A stretch of 64,000 nt of DNA from Muraenolepis orangiensis. Taxonomy: Eukaryota; Chordata; Actinopteri; Gadiformes; Muraenolepididae. The translations under genes were made by a program, and so were the position numbers. The notes beneath the pieces were generated by a model, which made no database searches, was not told the origin of the DNA, and saw nothing but the letters and a program-made list of their open reading frames with translations. Of this stretch, positions 49,919 to 62,854 are shown in pieces (position 1 is the stretch's first letter; every line of letters starts with the position of its first letter). Where the stretch lies: positions 20,079,444 through 20,143,443 of the forward strand of contig CM051020.1 in NCBI GenBank assembly GCA_027704905.1, given 5' to 3'.

Positions 49919-49998
49919 CCCACAGCGCCCTGTTAGCATCCGCTCACCACCCCCCCCCACAGCGTCCTGTTAGCATCCGCTCACCACCCCCCCCCTCG
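49919..49998 (+). repeat. 37-bp tandem duplication
   Basis: Two copies of CCTGTTAGCATCCGCTCACC followed by a C run. Confidence 0.88.
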
Positions 49999-50045
49999 CT
50001 ATGGTGACTTCACAATGAGTGTCACCATCTCCTTTGACTTCTGCT

Positions 50046-50048
<3 letters not shown>

Positions 50049-50097
<49 letters not shown>

Positions 50098-50113
50098 ACA
50101 CATACACACAGGG

Positions 50114-50176
<63 letters not shown>

Positions 50177-50200
50177 CGGAGAGAGAGAGAGAGAGAGAGA
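50049..50200 (+). repeat. adjacent (CA)n and (GA)n tracts
   Basis: CA at 50049-50110 with CATACACA breaks, then GA at 50118-50200 with GAGGAG and GCGGAG breaks. Confidence 0.94.
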
Positions 50201-50599
50201 AGCAGATGGCGCGAGGTCCCCTTGGGCGTAGGGCGCCAAGCCCACTGCATGCTGGGAGCTCTTGACCATCTGGACCAAAATGCAGCAGAGAGCTGAATCC
50301 CATAGCGGATTCCCCATTGAGACCACATGGAACATAAAGAGAAGGGCGCAGTCTGAGTGATGTCATCACAATGTTCCCCAGGTCCCGCGTAGGGCTGGGT
50401 TCTCTCCATCTCCAAGTGGTCACTGACCAGCAGGTCAGAGATCAACACTGAACTGTGTCATCGCTTGTGATTGGCCGGTGCTATTGGCGGCTGCTGTTCT
50501 AGTTATTTACATATCGACACAGCTCTGCTAAAAGAGGTGGTATATCGACACATGAAAACACCAAAGACAAGAGATGTAGAGAGATGCGCCTGCTGAACT
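50201..50599. other. intergenic, nothing recognised
   Basis: No supported feature. Confidence 0.5.
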
Positions 50600-50604
50600 G
50601 AGCT

Positions 50605-50942
50605 GCTAGGAGTGCTGCCACTTTCACTTTCATAACATAGTCATTAACATTACACTGTCATACTTTGCTGGACCTTCTAGACTCATCACAGCTACTGCAC
50701 TGCACTGCACTGTATTCATGATGCTGCTGCACTACTGCACTTTAAATGCTTTCAAATAAGTTTGCCCAATCAGATGTTCATACCATCTATCAGTCAATTT
50801 GCTGTCCTTTTTTTGTTAATTTTTTATTATATTGTTTATATTTTGATGGTATTGTTTTTTGAGATGTTTACTGTGGAAGGGAATGGGGGAGCAAGCATCC
50901 CAATGGCAAATACATATCTTGTATCTTGTATCTTGTATCTAG
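50605..50942 (+). mobile_element. LINE family A 3' end, sense
   Basis: CTGCTAGGAGTGCTGCCACT through GGAAGGGAATGGGGGAGCAA to the tail ATCTTGTATCTTGTATCTTG, giving three to four 7-bp tail repeats. This is the best-preserved 3' terminus of the family in the window. Confidence 0.75.
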
Positions 50943-51544
50943 AGATGTAGAGGGGATTGCAAGCCATCTGCAATGCGGTGGAGGAACAAGGATATTAGGT
51001 TCTCAAACACCTCCTCTCTTCTGGAAACATGACTGACCAGCCTGGAACGCTCCATCCTTTCCAGGGGATGGATTGACGTGACACAAGCAGCCGGTCAATA
51101 CGGCAACATCGCAAATCACATTGATAGGACGACATGTGGAACAGGGAATGTCCCGATCGGCCATCACCTCCTCTCTCCCCCAGGCATCCCGCCAGGCGAG
51201 CCGTCCTGGTCCACCGTCCTGCCACTGAGTGTCTAGTAACCTGCATCCTGACATCAGCTGGAGCCCTGAGCTCCAGTATGCCCAGGGTGCCAACTCACCC
51301 CACCACCATCACCTCCACCCCCACCACCGCCACCATCACCTCCAGCCCCACCCCCGCCACCATCTGGCCCCGTATTACCCCACCTCTTGTTCCATTTAGA
51401 GCCACGCCGCCCCGGCACTCAGATCAATGCCTCTTTTCCAGCCACCCGTCATCAATTATTCACCCGATCGGCCTGATGCTCATTAGATGACTAATCCAGG
51501 AGCAGCCGGACGCTTTGAAACCTGAGACTCACAGGAGAGAGGGA
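50943..51544. other. intergenic, nothing recognised
   Basis: Has a (CACCACCATC)-like run at 51300-51360 but no gene. Confidence 0.5.
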
Positions 51545-53050
<1,506 letters not shown>

Positions 53051-53207
53051 CCTCACCAAGGAAGGGAATCAGTGATAGATAGAGAAGCAGATAGAGAGAG
53101 ATATCACAGATGTGGGATTCAGCGATTTGTACATCTAAGTCCTGACATCCAGGAGGGCATTCTAAATTCTTTGATGAAATCATATATTTACTTTGATGAA
53201 GGTATCA

Positions 53208-53212
<5 letters not shown>

Positions 53213-53262
<50 letters not shown>
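53213..53262 (+). repeat. (CA)n microsatellite
   Basis: About 25 dinucleotides. A TCTATCTATCATAGATATGT duplication follows at 53425-53480. Confidence 0.94.
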
Positions 53263-53265
<3 letters not shown>

Positions 53266-53480
53266 GTGTGCTGACAACAGCTTCATGCATATCAGCGTAT
53301 TGGAACACACATCTCTGAAGAGTGATGGGAGGAGGGGGGCTCTGGTTAACGGGTCAGGTGTTTGCTCAGGTTTCACCCGGATGGTTTGCTGGAAATGCCT
53401 TCGCTCAGCAAAGGTCATGCATATGTCTATCTATCATAGATATGTGTGTGTGTGTGTCTATCTATCATAGATATGTGTGT

Positions 53481-54880
53481 GTGGCGTGTGGAGCCAGTAA
53501 TGATAGTTTGATATTACTGTGCTGGGTGTATTCATTCTACCATGCCGTGTGTATCGACGACACGGACAAATGGTGCTGTGGTCATTCTAATGAAATATGG
53601 ATTTATTTTCATCCAATTCAATTTGTGGAACTGTTTGCAACACTATATCAAAGCTTACTTTGTTCATTGAAGAGGGGGGGCTGAGTTTACATTGAGCCCT
53701 AACAAAGAAAGAGATCAGGAGAGCAACAAAGAAAGAAAGGGCAAAGAAAGACCTGGATTCTCCTTTCTCTGATGAAGCCTAGAAGTTTGGGCATGGTGTG
53801 CTGTTCTTTGATCTGAATCCCTCCTGAGAGACACACTTCCCTGCCTGTAGAGGGGGGGGGGGTTCTGTGTGACGGATGGGGTGCTCATCGCATCCACTCT
53901 GATTAAAGAGAAATATGCATCGGTGTATAGCGCTGATCCCTTTTTATCTGTGCTTGCGACGAGGCTTGCTGGCGGTACAGCGGACGCACACCGAAGTGGC
54001 GCCTTTATCTCTGTTCCTCCAGGACGGATCACTACCTGTGGTGGAGCGTTTGAAATCCCCCCCCCCCCCCCCACACACACACACTTCTTTCAGGTACCAT
54101 GTCGTTTGAAGTGTAGCACAGGCGTCGAACGTAACTCCCCTCGGTATGGGCACGTGTCAGGGAGTCGCAGCAAGAGGGAGCTTTAAAGGGGGCATCCATT
54201 TTCATGGGAGGGACCTCTTTGACCTTTCATACACGGTCACATGCTTCACTTCATGAAAACCATTAGAGTTCAGCCTCGGCATTCCACACCTGCACACCAA
54301 CGCCCGTGCAGCCGGCGGCCGGCCTGGAGCAGGACGTTGGTGGTTGGCCTCCAGGCTCCGTCCAAGACCCAAGTTGCGAACATTGTTTTTAACAAGACAC
54401 CAAGAGACAGTGGTGAGCGCCGCCGTCGGACCACGCTGAACTGACAAGCAGCATCAGCGGTGGCTTTGGGCTGGAGGTACATCTCAAGGCTATGTCAACT
54501 CACTTTACATTGACTCCCATGGTTACCGCACCTGTCAAATATTCTTCACAGAGAACAAGAAGAGAACATGATTATTCATATTTCCATAATGTTCTTGATG
54601 GATGGAAACACTGCAAGCACATTACTGAATATTGATTAGGTGGCTTTTGCAACTATCAAAAACATCACAAGACTACACTGACATGGTGAAGCCTACTAGG
54701 AAATACATTCTGAATAGAAGGTCAATAATAAACCTTGAACTAGGATAAACATGGCTGAACAATTATGTTCAATCCGTTTTGCATTAAGTTTCATAACCAA
54801 AATTCTAACCAGCTATCATTTTGATGGCGTCCCTTGAAGACATGCCTCCCTTTGTATATATTATATAGATTTATCCTGCT
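53481..54880. other. intergenic, nothing recognised
   Basis: Frames of about 105 codons near 53869-54186 have no motif or splice context. C/G runs occur at 53852-53862 and 54058-54072. Confidence 0.5.
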
Positions 54881-54889
54881 TTTCATAAT

Positions 54890-55163
54890 TGCATACCCCT
54901 GATCACTACCTTAAATACTTAGACTTACTAACCTATATATATACCTATTATTATGCTCATATCCAACATGTACTCTATAAGTAATCTTATAACAGTTGTT
55001 ATACCTAGTAGACTGTATTTTAACTGTAAACTGTACATTATATATTACCATGCACTTTACTGCAACATTTGCACTCTGGTTAGATGCTAAATTATTTTCG
55101 CTGTACTGTACTTGAGCTGTGAGATGACAATACATTAGAATCTAATCTAATCTAATCTTTGTG
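54890..55163 (+). mobile_element. LINE 3' end, sense, family B
   Basis: TGCACTTTACTGCAACATTT, GCACTCTGGTTAGATGCTAA, then a tail of (ATCTA)n: GAATCTAATCTAATCTAATC. It pairs with the antisense copy at 45755. Confidence 0.7.
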
Positions 55164-55289
55164 TTGTGGCAAGCCAACCGTTTTTGGACAGATTAGATAA
55201 AAACATGTTATGAATTTTTTCAATGCTTGGTTAAATGCTATTTCAAAGTTTTACTATCTATATATAAAATCACATACCAAGTCATCTGA

Positions 55290-56831
55290 GCTTCATCAAA
55301 GCATGTCTTTATTGTGATAAACAAACAGAACTGGGCTACAGCAGTACAGTCACAAGCACAAACACTTTCAGTCGTTTTTTTTCTCTATTTTTGACACAGT
55401 CAACGTCTCTTAAGGAACACATTATATAAGCTAATGTGTGACTTTTCACGGCTTCCCGTCATTTTGTGCCAACAGACGTATTTTTTGTTTTCATTCTTTT
55501 GGGCGACTCACTGAGGAAGAGTGTGACCATTCATTCCGTTTTCTTCCTGGTTTGTATTTTAGACGTACAAGAAGATCCACGTGCGTCTTAAGCATCCCTA
55601 ACTCATCCCGGGTGTGGAGTCCCAAGCTCCTGGTATCGGCGTGGACCGCTCCTTATGGCTTCTTATGGTCAACGTCATTCTCTCTGGGGAACACACTACA
55701 GCTGACTCACTGTAACTCTATGCAAAATATATCATGTTGTCTCAATATATCTATATATTCTTTCTATAGAAGTCTTTATGTATAATATATATGCTTATGT
55801 ATATATATCATTTTGGTAGGGTTTTGAAAACATTCAAGGTACATTCAGTTGACCCTGTATTCTTTTTTATTCATTAGGAAAGGTAACCGACACGTCCCTG
55901 AAGCACGACTAACAAGACAACACAAGACGACGGTCCTCTGACCCATCAGACGACCCTTTGGGGTTCAGGGGGATTCAATAGAAAGGATCAGGCTGGACAT
56001 GACGGTTGAGAGCACACGTATTCCCAGGAGCTTACATTAGTTCAAGACTTTATGTAGAGTTTTATGTTTTTTACATTTGTAAAAAAACAACACATACTTT
56101 AAGTGGTTAAGTCACAGAAAATACAACTATAGGCATTTGCATTTTTTTCAACCAGATTATAGCAAATTAAAGGGAGACCCAACGAGACCGTAGTGATTCT
56201 TTTGTTTGTTAAAAGGCCATAAAGAAGGTCACTGCTGGTAGGAAAGGTTTCTCTTTCTTGGGTCAAAGTTGAGAGAGGACCAAAGACTTTCATTCTTCAG
56301 TTACTTTTTGCAAAATTTTAAAGAAGGGTTAGTGTACAAAAGTACATTTTTAAATCCATTGATGTCTGCCAGTTTGACCACAGACAGACAGTATGCCCGC
56401 GTACGAAAATCAAATGTCTCTATTTTTAACAGCTTATTTGTGTCTATTAAGTTATAAATTATCTGTTAAAAGGCATACTTAAATACAATATATATCTGCA
56501 GACAACAGAAATTCAAAGAAAGCATTTCAAATTAAATTAATTATGAAAAACCGAACAGTGCATTCAAAACAAGGACATGGAAAACAATCGCATAAGGTTA
56601 ACAAAAGTGAAATGTTTTCAACAGCAGGGACTATTCCTAATGAACTGCAGCACAAAAACACATTTTCACCATCGGCACTCATTTCTTATATGGGCAGAGT
56701 CGCAATGAAAAGTCACCTCAGTGCTACACATCATATAGGAGCGAGAACCCTGTTTCCCTGGACTACTGACCCATATATATCTGGACTGTGTGTTAATGAG
56801 GAGGAGCCACAGCTGGTGGCTCCGTACTGGA
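55290..56831 (-). other. znf438: znf438 3' untranslated region (inferred)
   Basis: The region after the stop codon has no long frame and runs to a polyadenylation signal, AATAAA on the minus strand at 55308-55313. Other hexamers occur (for example near 55867), so shorter 3' ends are possible. Confidence 0.5.
55308..55313 (-). promoter_or_regulatory. znf438: polyadenylation signal AATAAA, candidate for znf438
   Basis: TTTATT on the plus strand, about 1.5 kb downstream of the znf438 stop codon. Confidence 0.45.
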
Positions 56832-57432
56832 TTAGTGTGGGCTTGGAGCGGGTGTGTCCATGTCCCCCTCTACCCCTCCATGTCCAGCGTAGCAGCGGAG
56901 GGCGTTCCAGAGTAGGCCGGTCTGCTCGCAGTGGTGGCGACTCCTCCAGTGCTCCAGAACGCCCTCCTTGGTCTCCAGCACCTCGCTGCACAGCACACAG
57001 TTGAAGGCTGAGCCGGGGCCCGCCAGGAGGCCCGGGCCCGAGCCGGCGTCCTGGCGGGCCGAGGGCGTCCCGCCGACCTCTCCCGCCGGCGGCCTCCGTC
57101 CCTCCGTGCGCTGGTGGGACAGGATGTGCCTCCTGAGCTTGGAGAAGGAGAAGAACTCCTCATCGCAGCTGCCGCACTTGACCAGGTTGCGCTTCTTGTT
57201 GAACTGCCGCCAGTAGTGGGCGGCGTGCTTCACTAGCTCGTTCTCCGCCTCGCGTCCGCCCCGGCCGCTGCGGGCCTGCGCCGGGACCTCCTCGTGGTGC
57301 ACGTACAGCAGGTGGAGCTTCATGTCGGCGAAGGTGGCCGTGGTGGCCTGGCAGCGTCCGCACTTGATCTGGAGCTCCACTGGGTCCACGTGCTCCTGGT
57401 GCTGGTCTTGTGACGGCTCTAGGGAGGCGGCC
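56832..57432 (-). CDS. znf438: znf438 terminal coding exon
   Basis: The acceptor CGTCTCCAG ends at 57433 on the minus strand and the stop is at 56834-56832. It supplies the third base of the split codon, then 199 residues including VELQIKCGRCQATTATFADM, LVKCGSCDEEFFSFSKLRRH and NCVLCSEVLETKEGVLEHWR. GC content is much higher than in the surrounding UTR and intergenic DNA. Confidence 0.92.
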
Positions 57433-59430
57433 CTGGAGACGGAAAGGATAAGGGAATTAAACACAGCAGACTTGAAGGCACCATCAAGTAATAAAGAACG
57501 GAAATGCTTCCTACATTTACTGAGCTAGACTTTCTATCTTTTCATCTACGTTGATATTCACACCCAGTTATAGCTCTGAGCTCATGGTCAGAAAGTGTAC
57601 ACATGTTTTCATGCGATCACTTTAAAGGGACGCTGAAGCTCACCCTTCAACGGGTATGTCGTCCTCATGGTGGCTGATGGAGGGCTCCACGGTCAACACC
57701 ACCTTGTGCACCTCCCTGAGGTGGCTGAAGTACACGCCCACATAGCCAAAGGACTTCTCGCAGAACTCGCAGCGCAGGGTCTTCAGTGGGCGTCCCTCCG
57801 AGTGGTGCAGCTTCATGTGGGTGCTGAGGCTGCCGGAGTGGGCGTAGGCCTTGCGGCAAATGGGGCAGATGTAGGGGCGGCTGTTGGTGTGGCTGGTCAT
57901 GTGACTCTGGAGATGATGCTTGAACTGGAAGCAGCGACTGCAGGTGGGGCAGCGGTGAAGGGGTCGGCTGCCCATAAACAGCCTCTGGTGGGAGGGTCCC
58001 TTGAGGTGGAGGGTCAAGGGTGCGGGCAGGGGCCTCGGGTCCAGGGCTTTGGGTGCGGCGCTGCTCGGGAGAGGGTTGCCCAGTAGGAGATCCTGCTCCT
58101 GGCAATCTGAGGTAATGGCAGGCAAGCTGACAAGCTGGGGAACAGTCTCCATGACAACCATGGGTTTAGGCCTGATGCTGCGGTATTTCTTTGTAATGTC
58201 AACTTCGTTCTGTTTCGAGTCCGGAGTGCTGGCGGGGGGTTTCTCGGGGACCCTCCTGCGGAAAAAAGACAAGGACCTCTTCTTACGTGCCTCAAATGTC
58301 AGGATGTCTTCCATGGTCTTTCTCTTCCGGCCTCTCTTCTTCCCTGGTGCTTTCTGTAGGGCGCTCAGAACAGGGAGGAGCGTGGTCTTGGGCTGACCGT
58401 GTGAAGAGGGGTTTGGCAGCCAGTTCTGAATCGAGGGCTCAGCCTTTACAGAGGTCTTGATTACAATATCAGAGGAGCTGGAAAGACTCAGCTGGCCAGA
58501 GAGACCTTTCTTTTCTATGGACATTGTGCTTAAGTTGGCAGGTGAGAGGAGGGTGCTCTTCATCTTGGAGTACGGTGGGATGGGAAGCTTGCCCATGGGT
58601 GGGGAGGGGATGATTTGGACCGCTTTGCTGAAGATGGCTGGGGAGAGGACAGTGATGCTACCAGCGGGCTGGTCTGCGGCAGGCTTGGGCTGGCATGGTC
58701 TTAGTGTAGTACTGCCTCTTTCCTCTGGGGCTTTGCTTTGAGAGGCTCTGCCAGGAGCGGTGGGGTAGTAAAGGCTCTGAGCCATGTCTGAGGTGGCAGT
58801 AGCGGGGCATTGAGGGACATCTGCAGTGTGATCCAGCTGTGAGCCAGGAAACAAGACAGCGTTGTCTGGGAGAAGAGCACTTACGGAGATCTCGGAAGCT
58901 GTCGGATCAATCAAGAGGACCTGCTCTGAGTGTTCCTTGGGGGCAGGCTTGTCCTGGCCGTCCTCTTGTAGTTCTATCTTAATGACGGGAGGCGTCGCAC
59001 CGGCAGACCTCGCCCGAGTCGTCATGGCGCCCTTGGGTGGCGTTTTCACCGTGGGTGTCGGCGGCTGTGGCTTTGTTTTTTCTGAGGTACCCTTGCTTCT
59101 CATCGGCTGGTATCGAGGAATGGGTAACTTGAGGTTTTTCTGGATTGGCTGCTGGTGATGAGGGGTTTGGGAGGAGACAGAAGGGGGCAGTGCGACCAGG
59201 GAGAATGTGCCGTCCTGACCGGCTATCTGCATGAGCGCATAGTTCTGGGCAGGCACCATGATGGACTTTGGGCATGAGGCATTGGTTGTGTCGGGGAGGG
59301 CGGAGGGAGGCTTGCAGGACAGGAGTGCCTGGGAGGGGGTGGGTGGGATGACCGCGGCCGGGGCCTTGGGGGCGATGTTGCGGAACTGGAAGCTCTTCAT
59401 CTGGCATGAAGCGCTGGCCTCAGCAGCTGC
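56832..59430 (-). CDS. znf438: zinc finger protein 438 (two joined exons, N-terminus incomplete)
   Basis: A nuclear C2H2 zinc-finger protein; ZNF438 is reported as a transcriptional repressor (family knowledge). Exons 59430-57644 and 57432-56832 join in phase. From the first Met (59400) the product is about 785 residues; human ZNF438 is about 828. Blocks matching ZNF438 from memory are NYALMQIAGQDGTFSLVALP (residues 53-72), NLKLPIPRYQP, GKLPIPPYSKMKS, the basic GKKRGRKRK and KKYRSIRPKPMVVM. Zinc fingers lie at about 484-504, 512-533 and 544-565 in the first exon, and at about 610-631, 672-692 and 731-752 in the second. The first exon is open back to an acceptor at 59431, so Met-59400 may be internal and further 5' exons may exist. 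It lies convergent to svil. Confidence 0.93.
57433..57643 (-). other. znf438: znf438 intron
   Basis: A 211-bp intron with GTGAGC donor and CTCCAG acceptor. No features inside. Confidence 0.88.
57644..59430 (-). CDS. znf438: znf438 large coding exon
   Basis: The acceptor CCCTGTAG ends at 59431 on the minus strand, and the donor GTGAGC begins at 57643. An in-frame stop lies just before the acceptor, so coding sequence cannot extend further within this block. Ten codons precede the Met at 59400. It ends with DDIPVEG, the Gly codon being split 2+1. It carries three canonical zinc fingers, the second being CPICRKAYAHSGSLSTHMKL. Confidence 0.93.
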
Positions 59431-59569
59431 CTACAGGGGGACACAGAGGAACACACCTGTGACCAATGACTCCATCAACAACTTGTCTCAGAAGTTTCAA
59501 TTGAATGTAGACCAAAACCAGCATTTGCATTATTCATTCAGCCCATATGTATATACAGTGTATGTATAT

Positions 59570-60292
59570 ATATTAGTGCTCAATAAATCAAAATATTTAA
59601 TTTGATCAATCACAATAAAATGATGTGATTAATCACAAGTTTAAAATAAAGATATTTACTTGATCTATAACTGCTGAAAGCAGTTATAGATCAAGATTTT
59701 TATTATTTTATTTGTTACTTTTCACTTTATTTTTTTCTGAGCAAAAAGGTCTCCGGGAGTGCTTAGTACTGCCCAAAACATCGATAATAAGACAATAATC
59801 TGTTACAAAATAATGTCTGCAACAAAGTGAACAAGTAGGCCACTTTAAGAAAGTGAATATCAAAGTGCCAAAGTGAACAAACCTTTTTCACATTCTAAGC
59901 TGTAAAATGACATTGAAACTGTGTAAACTTGGTGGACTTTCAGCTCAGCTGTGTTTGCTGGACTGTGTTTGAAATGTCCAACTATTTTACGGGGGCTGTA
60001 CATTTTATACAGGGCATATGCTCAAAAGGAAAGGTTCTTTGCTGCCGCAATCATATTGCGAGCGCGATATTTTAAAGTGCAATGTTCCGCCCAGCACTCC
60101 ACGGTGTGTCTCCTCAGTCATCCTGTTGGTTGAAAGGGCCTTACTGCCTGCCTCTCAGTTCATTCCCAGGTCAACATGCGCACTGGAAATACTGAGGGAG
60201 GAGCCGTCTAAACCGGATACTATGATTAATCTGTGCGCTTTAAAGTCTCGAGATTAATCACATGCGTTAACGCGTTAACTTTGACGGCCCTA
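59570..60292. mobile_element. hAT-like MITE (tentative)
   Basis: The right end reads GTTAACGCGTTAACTTTGAC then GGCCCTA, the mirror of a TAGGGC(C/T)GTCAAAGTTAACG end common in fish and other vertebrates. The left end (TTAGTGCTCAATAAATCAAA) matches poorly. Subterminal GTGATTAATCACA motifs occur at both sides. TA-rich flanks prevent a clean target-site call. Confidence 0.45.
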
Positions 60293-60439
60293 ATATATAT
60301 ATATATATTTTTGCTGCGGTTCCCCCAGCCTGTAGTACCACTGGATGTCACGACAGAAAGGCCATGGTCCTGGTTGTTCTCAAATGTTGGGTCGCTATCC
60401 GTGGGCATTTTGAGTGGGTCACAGAGCATATGCTGTGAT

Positions 60440-60492
60440 TTGATGACTATTGACACGTGTGGGTCCTGAGGACCGGTTGAGAACCACTGTTG
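60440..60492 (-). mobile_element. hAT-type terminal fragment
   Basis: GTCCTGAGGACCGGTTGAGA, then ACCACTG: the reverse complement of a CAGTGGTTCTCAACC end. A second copy lies at 61758-61797, on the other side of the next element. Confidence 0.5.
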
Positions 60493-61752
60493 CCGTGTTT
60501 CCACCAAGGTATTTTGAGGGCTGTTTCGGAGCTGGTGCCTAATCTTGAACCAGTTCTTTGCGTTTCCACCGCAAAATAACCGGTTGTTGGTCCGGAAAAC
60601 GCCCCAAAATCTAAGCTTATCGTGACAGACCAACTAAAAATTTGCGACCGCCATTTTTTAAATCATAAAAACAAATGGCTATGGAAGTGAAGGGGAAGCA
60701 GCGGTGGTCCGTGGAGGAAACAAACGGCCTCCTTCATGGTGGTCCTCCACAGAAGGTCACAATAAACTAGAGGAGCTTCTAGAACAAACCGCTATAAGAA
60801 ATACTACAGCGCGAGATGTCTTCAGCGGGGGACAGAACCGAGGAGCTAATCAATAACAAACTGATGATCCGCTGCTGTCACTCTGCTCCTGGTAAGTTTT
60901 ACTTTATAAATCTTTCCCGTGTTGCCAACCAGCTTTGCATTTCTAAACTGTTTAGCGAGCTGCTCATTATCACATCAATGTTATGTTCGTATCATCAGAA
61001 ATAAGTAGCCGATTGCTAGGCTTCTGTTAGCCGCTAGCATAGCCTTGGTAACTAACGTCAGGATGCTACTTTCTAAAAACAGTGAAGTGTAGTGGAGACA
61101 TGTTTTAATGCACTTTTGTTTTGTTTTAGTCGTTTATGGAGTCGTCTGCCCTCGGCGATGTCGATGCAGAGCTATCGCTGGGCTGCAGCTCACCCAGGAG
61201 TTTATTGACATTGACGTATTGGACTGCACTCTACACTTTTACATTGTGTGATTGTGTATTTAATGTTTTTTTAAATAAAACAAATTTCTAAATAGAAATG
61301 TCTGTTTCATTATGCTTTATCAACCGTGAAACATAATACAAGATGACAGTTTTGAAGAAGAAAAGGCCAATGGTCCCATCTGTTGAAGTACTCCATTAAG
61401 GCAGCTCTAACGTAATGGCCGTCCATAGCATAAAGACGACCAGCTGAACGCGTTGTACCAGCCGTGTTTGTATTCCAATGTAGCCTCAAAGCCAGGAGCA
61501 ACACTTTTACATACATCATGTAGTCCGCCACTGTTGTTACTGTGGTTGTGGGAGTTGGCGCTAGCTTTGCTGGGAAAGCAGAGACATATCCAGACGTTAA
61601 CAGTGACGTAATGACGTGGCTCTCTCGGTGAAAAAGTCGGTGGAAAAGCAAACCGGTTCTTAGATGGTTCACCAGTTGAACCAACTGCGAATCGGCTCTA
61701 GCACCAGCCCAGAGCTAGAACGAGGTTTGCGTTGGTGGAAACAAGGCATGTG
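60493..61752. mobile_element. DNA transposon relic, possibly Harbinger/ISL2EU-like
   Basis: The ends are imperfect inverted repeats: GCCGTGTTTCCACCAAGGTA on the left and the reverse complement of TTGGTGGAAACAAGGC on the right, each followed by AACCGGTT-rich subterminal sequence. At 60685-60760 the plus strand can be read as MEVKGKQRWSVEETNGLLHG, recalling a Myb/SANT-like start. The rest is broken by stops. Superfamily assignment is uncertain. Confidence 0.5.
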
Positions 61753-61800
61753 TTAGATGACACATGTGGGTCCTGAGGACCAGTTAAGAACCACTGTTCT

Positions 61801-62845
61801 AGAGTGTGACAAACAGTCCTATTATACATGTCTCTCGCTACACACTCCTACATCCCTCCCTCTCTGTTTTGCCCGAGGCACAGGACAAAGTAGTCCCTTT
61901 GATTTGGACTCATGCTGAGGGCTCATGCTGAGGGCTCTGTGGGGCGCTCCATGTAACCCCGCCCCCCTCCCCTCCCCTTACTTACCCAGACTTCCTGCAT
62001 GGATCAGCCAGGGAAGCGTGAAAGTCGCCAAAGGGCATGAGTTTTACAGGATGAGGAGAGCCTACCTCTGCTACCCCACCCCCACCATCCCCTTGTGATG
62101 GTCTCCATGGCCTGGCCGTAGGGGTTAGAAAGAGCCAAGACAAAGCCTGGAATTCACTGGATCACAGATGTTTTACACTCAAAGAGGGGGTAGGGTGCTG
62201 TACAACACTGTATATTTCACTACACCCACTCTGACCTACAAAGCCTGCAAACCCCAACTTGTATGTGACTGCGATAACGTAAGTTAAAATGCATATCATA
62301 TCAATCTCTTATTTCAGCTTGCTTTTATTCATCACAATGTAAGCCAATGATAGATACGTACCATTTATATCAATTATATATGGTTGTTGGAGCAACCGCT
62401 GGCTACTTCAACGGAATGTTTCAAATGGGCTTAATGGTGAACAGATTTGGAGGTTGAAATTGTATATTTTGACCTGCCTTTCTATGGCAGTCTTTGATAC
62501 AGGCCTTATGTTTCTGCTCTGTGATACGAAACAATAAATATCTAGAAGTATTTAAAAATGTGAACCATTTGTTCTTATAGAGAACAATAAAATAAAAATA
62601 CTGATTGTACGTTTTGTAACATACACACACTGTATGTATGTTTGGGAAGGGCTCACACGTGAGAGAAGAGAATCAGAAACATTGTGTAACAGCTGGAAGT
62701 ATTTCTGTGCAGAGAACGATTATTTACACAGCACCACGTTATGGCTCTGTAACGATGGAGCTGTTCCCGCTCTGTGGATAGTTGACTCCAGTTGGCCTGT
62801 GAACGCTGGCCCAACACAGGGTGGAAGGGAACCATGGCCATGGAA
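61801..62845. other. intergenic or znf438 5' region, nothing firm
   Basis: A possible minus-strand splice donor (GTAAGT at 61985-61980), preceded by an ATG-containing stretch, is noted in the findings. Otherwise nothing is recognised. Confidence 0.4.
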
Positions 62846-62854
62846 ACCTCTGGA

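Noticed and set aside
53869..54186. 105-codon plus-strand frame
   Set aside because: It includes a C-run and CA repeat, has no recognisable domain, and overlaps minus-strand frames of equal length.
57665..58105. Proline-rich frames overlapping znf438 on both strands
   Set aside because: They are shadows of the znf438 exon in other frames. The minus-strand frame with zinc fingers is the real one.
60816..61004. ATG-containing block with GTAAGT donor (60816-60893) as a gene exon
   Set aside because: It lies inside a DNA-transposon relic and its frame continues a broken transposon reading, so an independent gene is unlikely.
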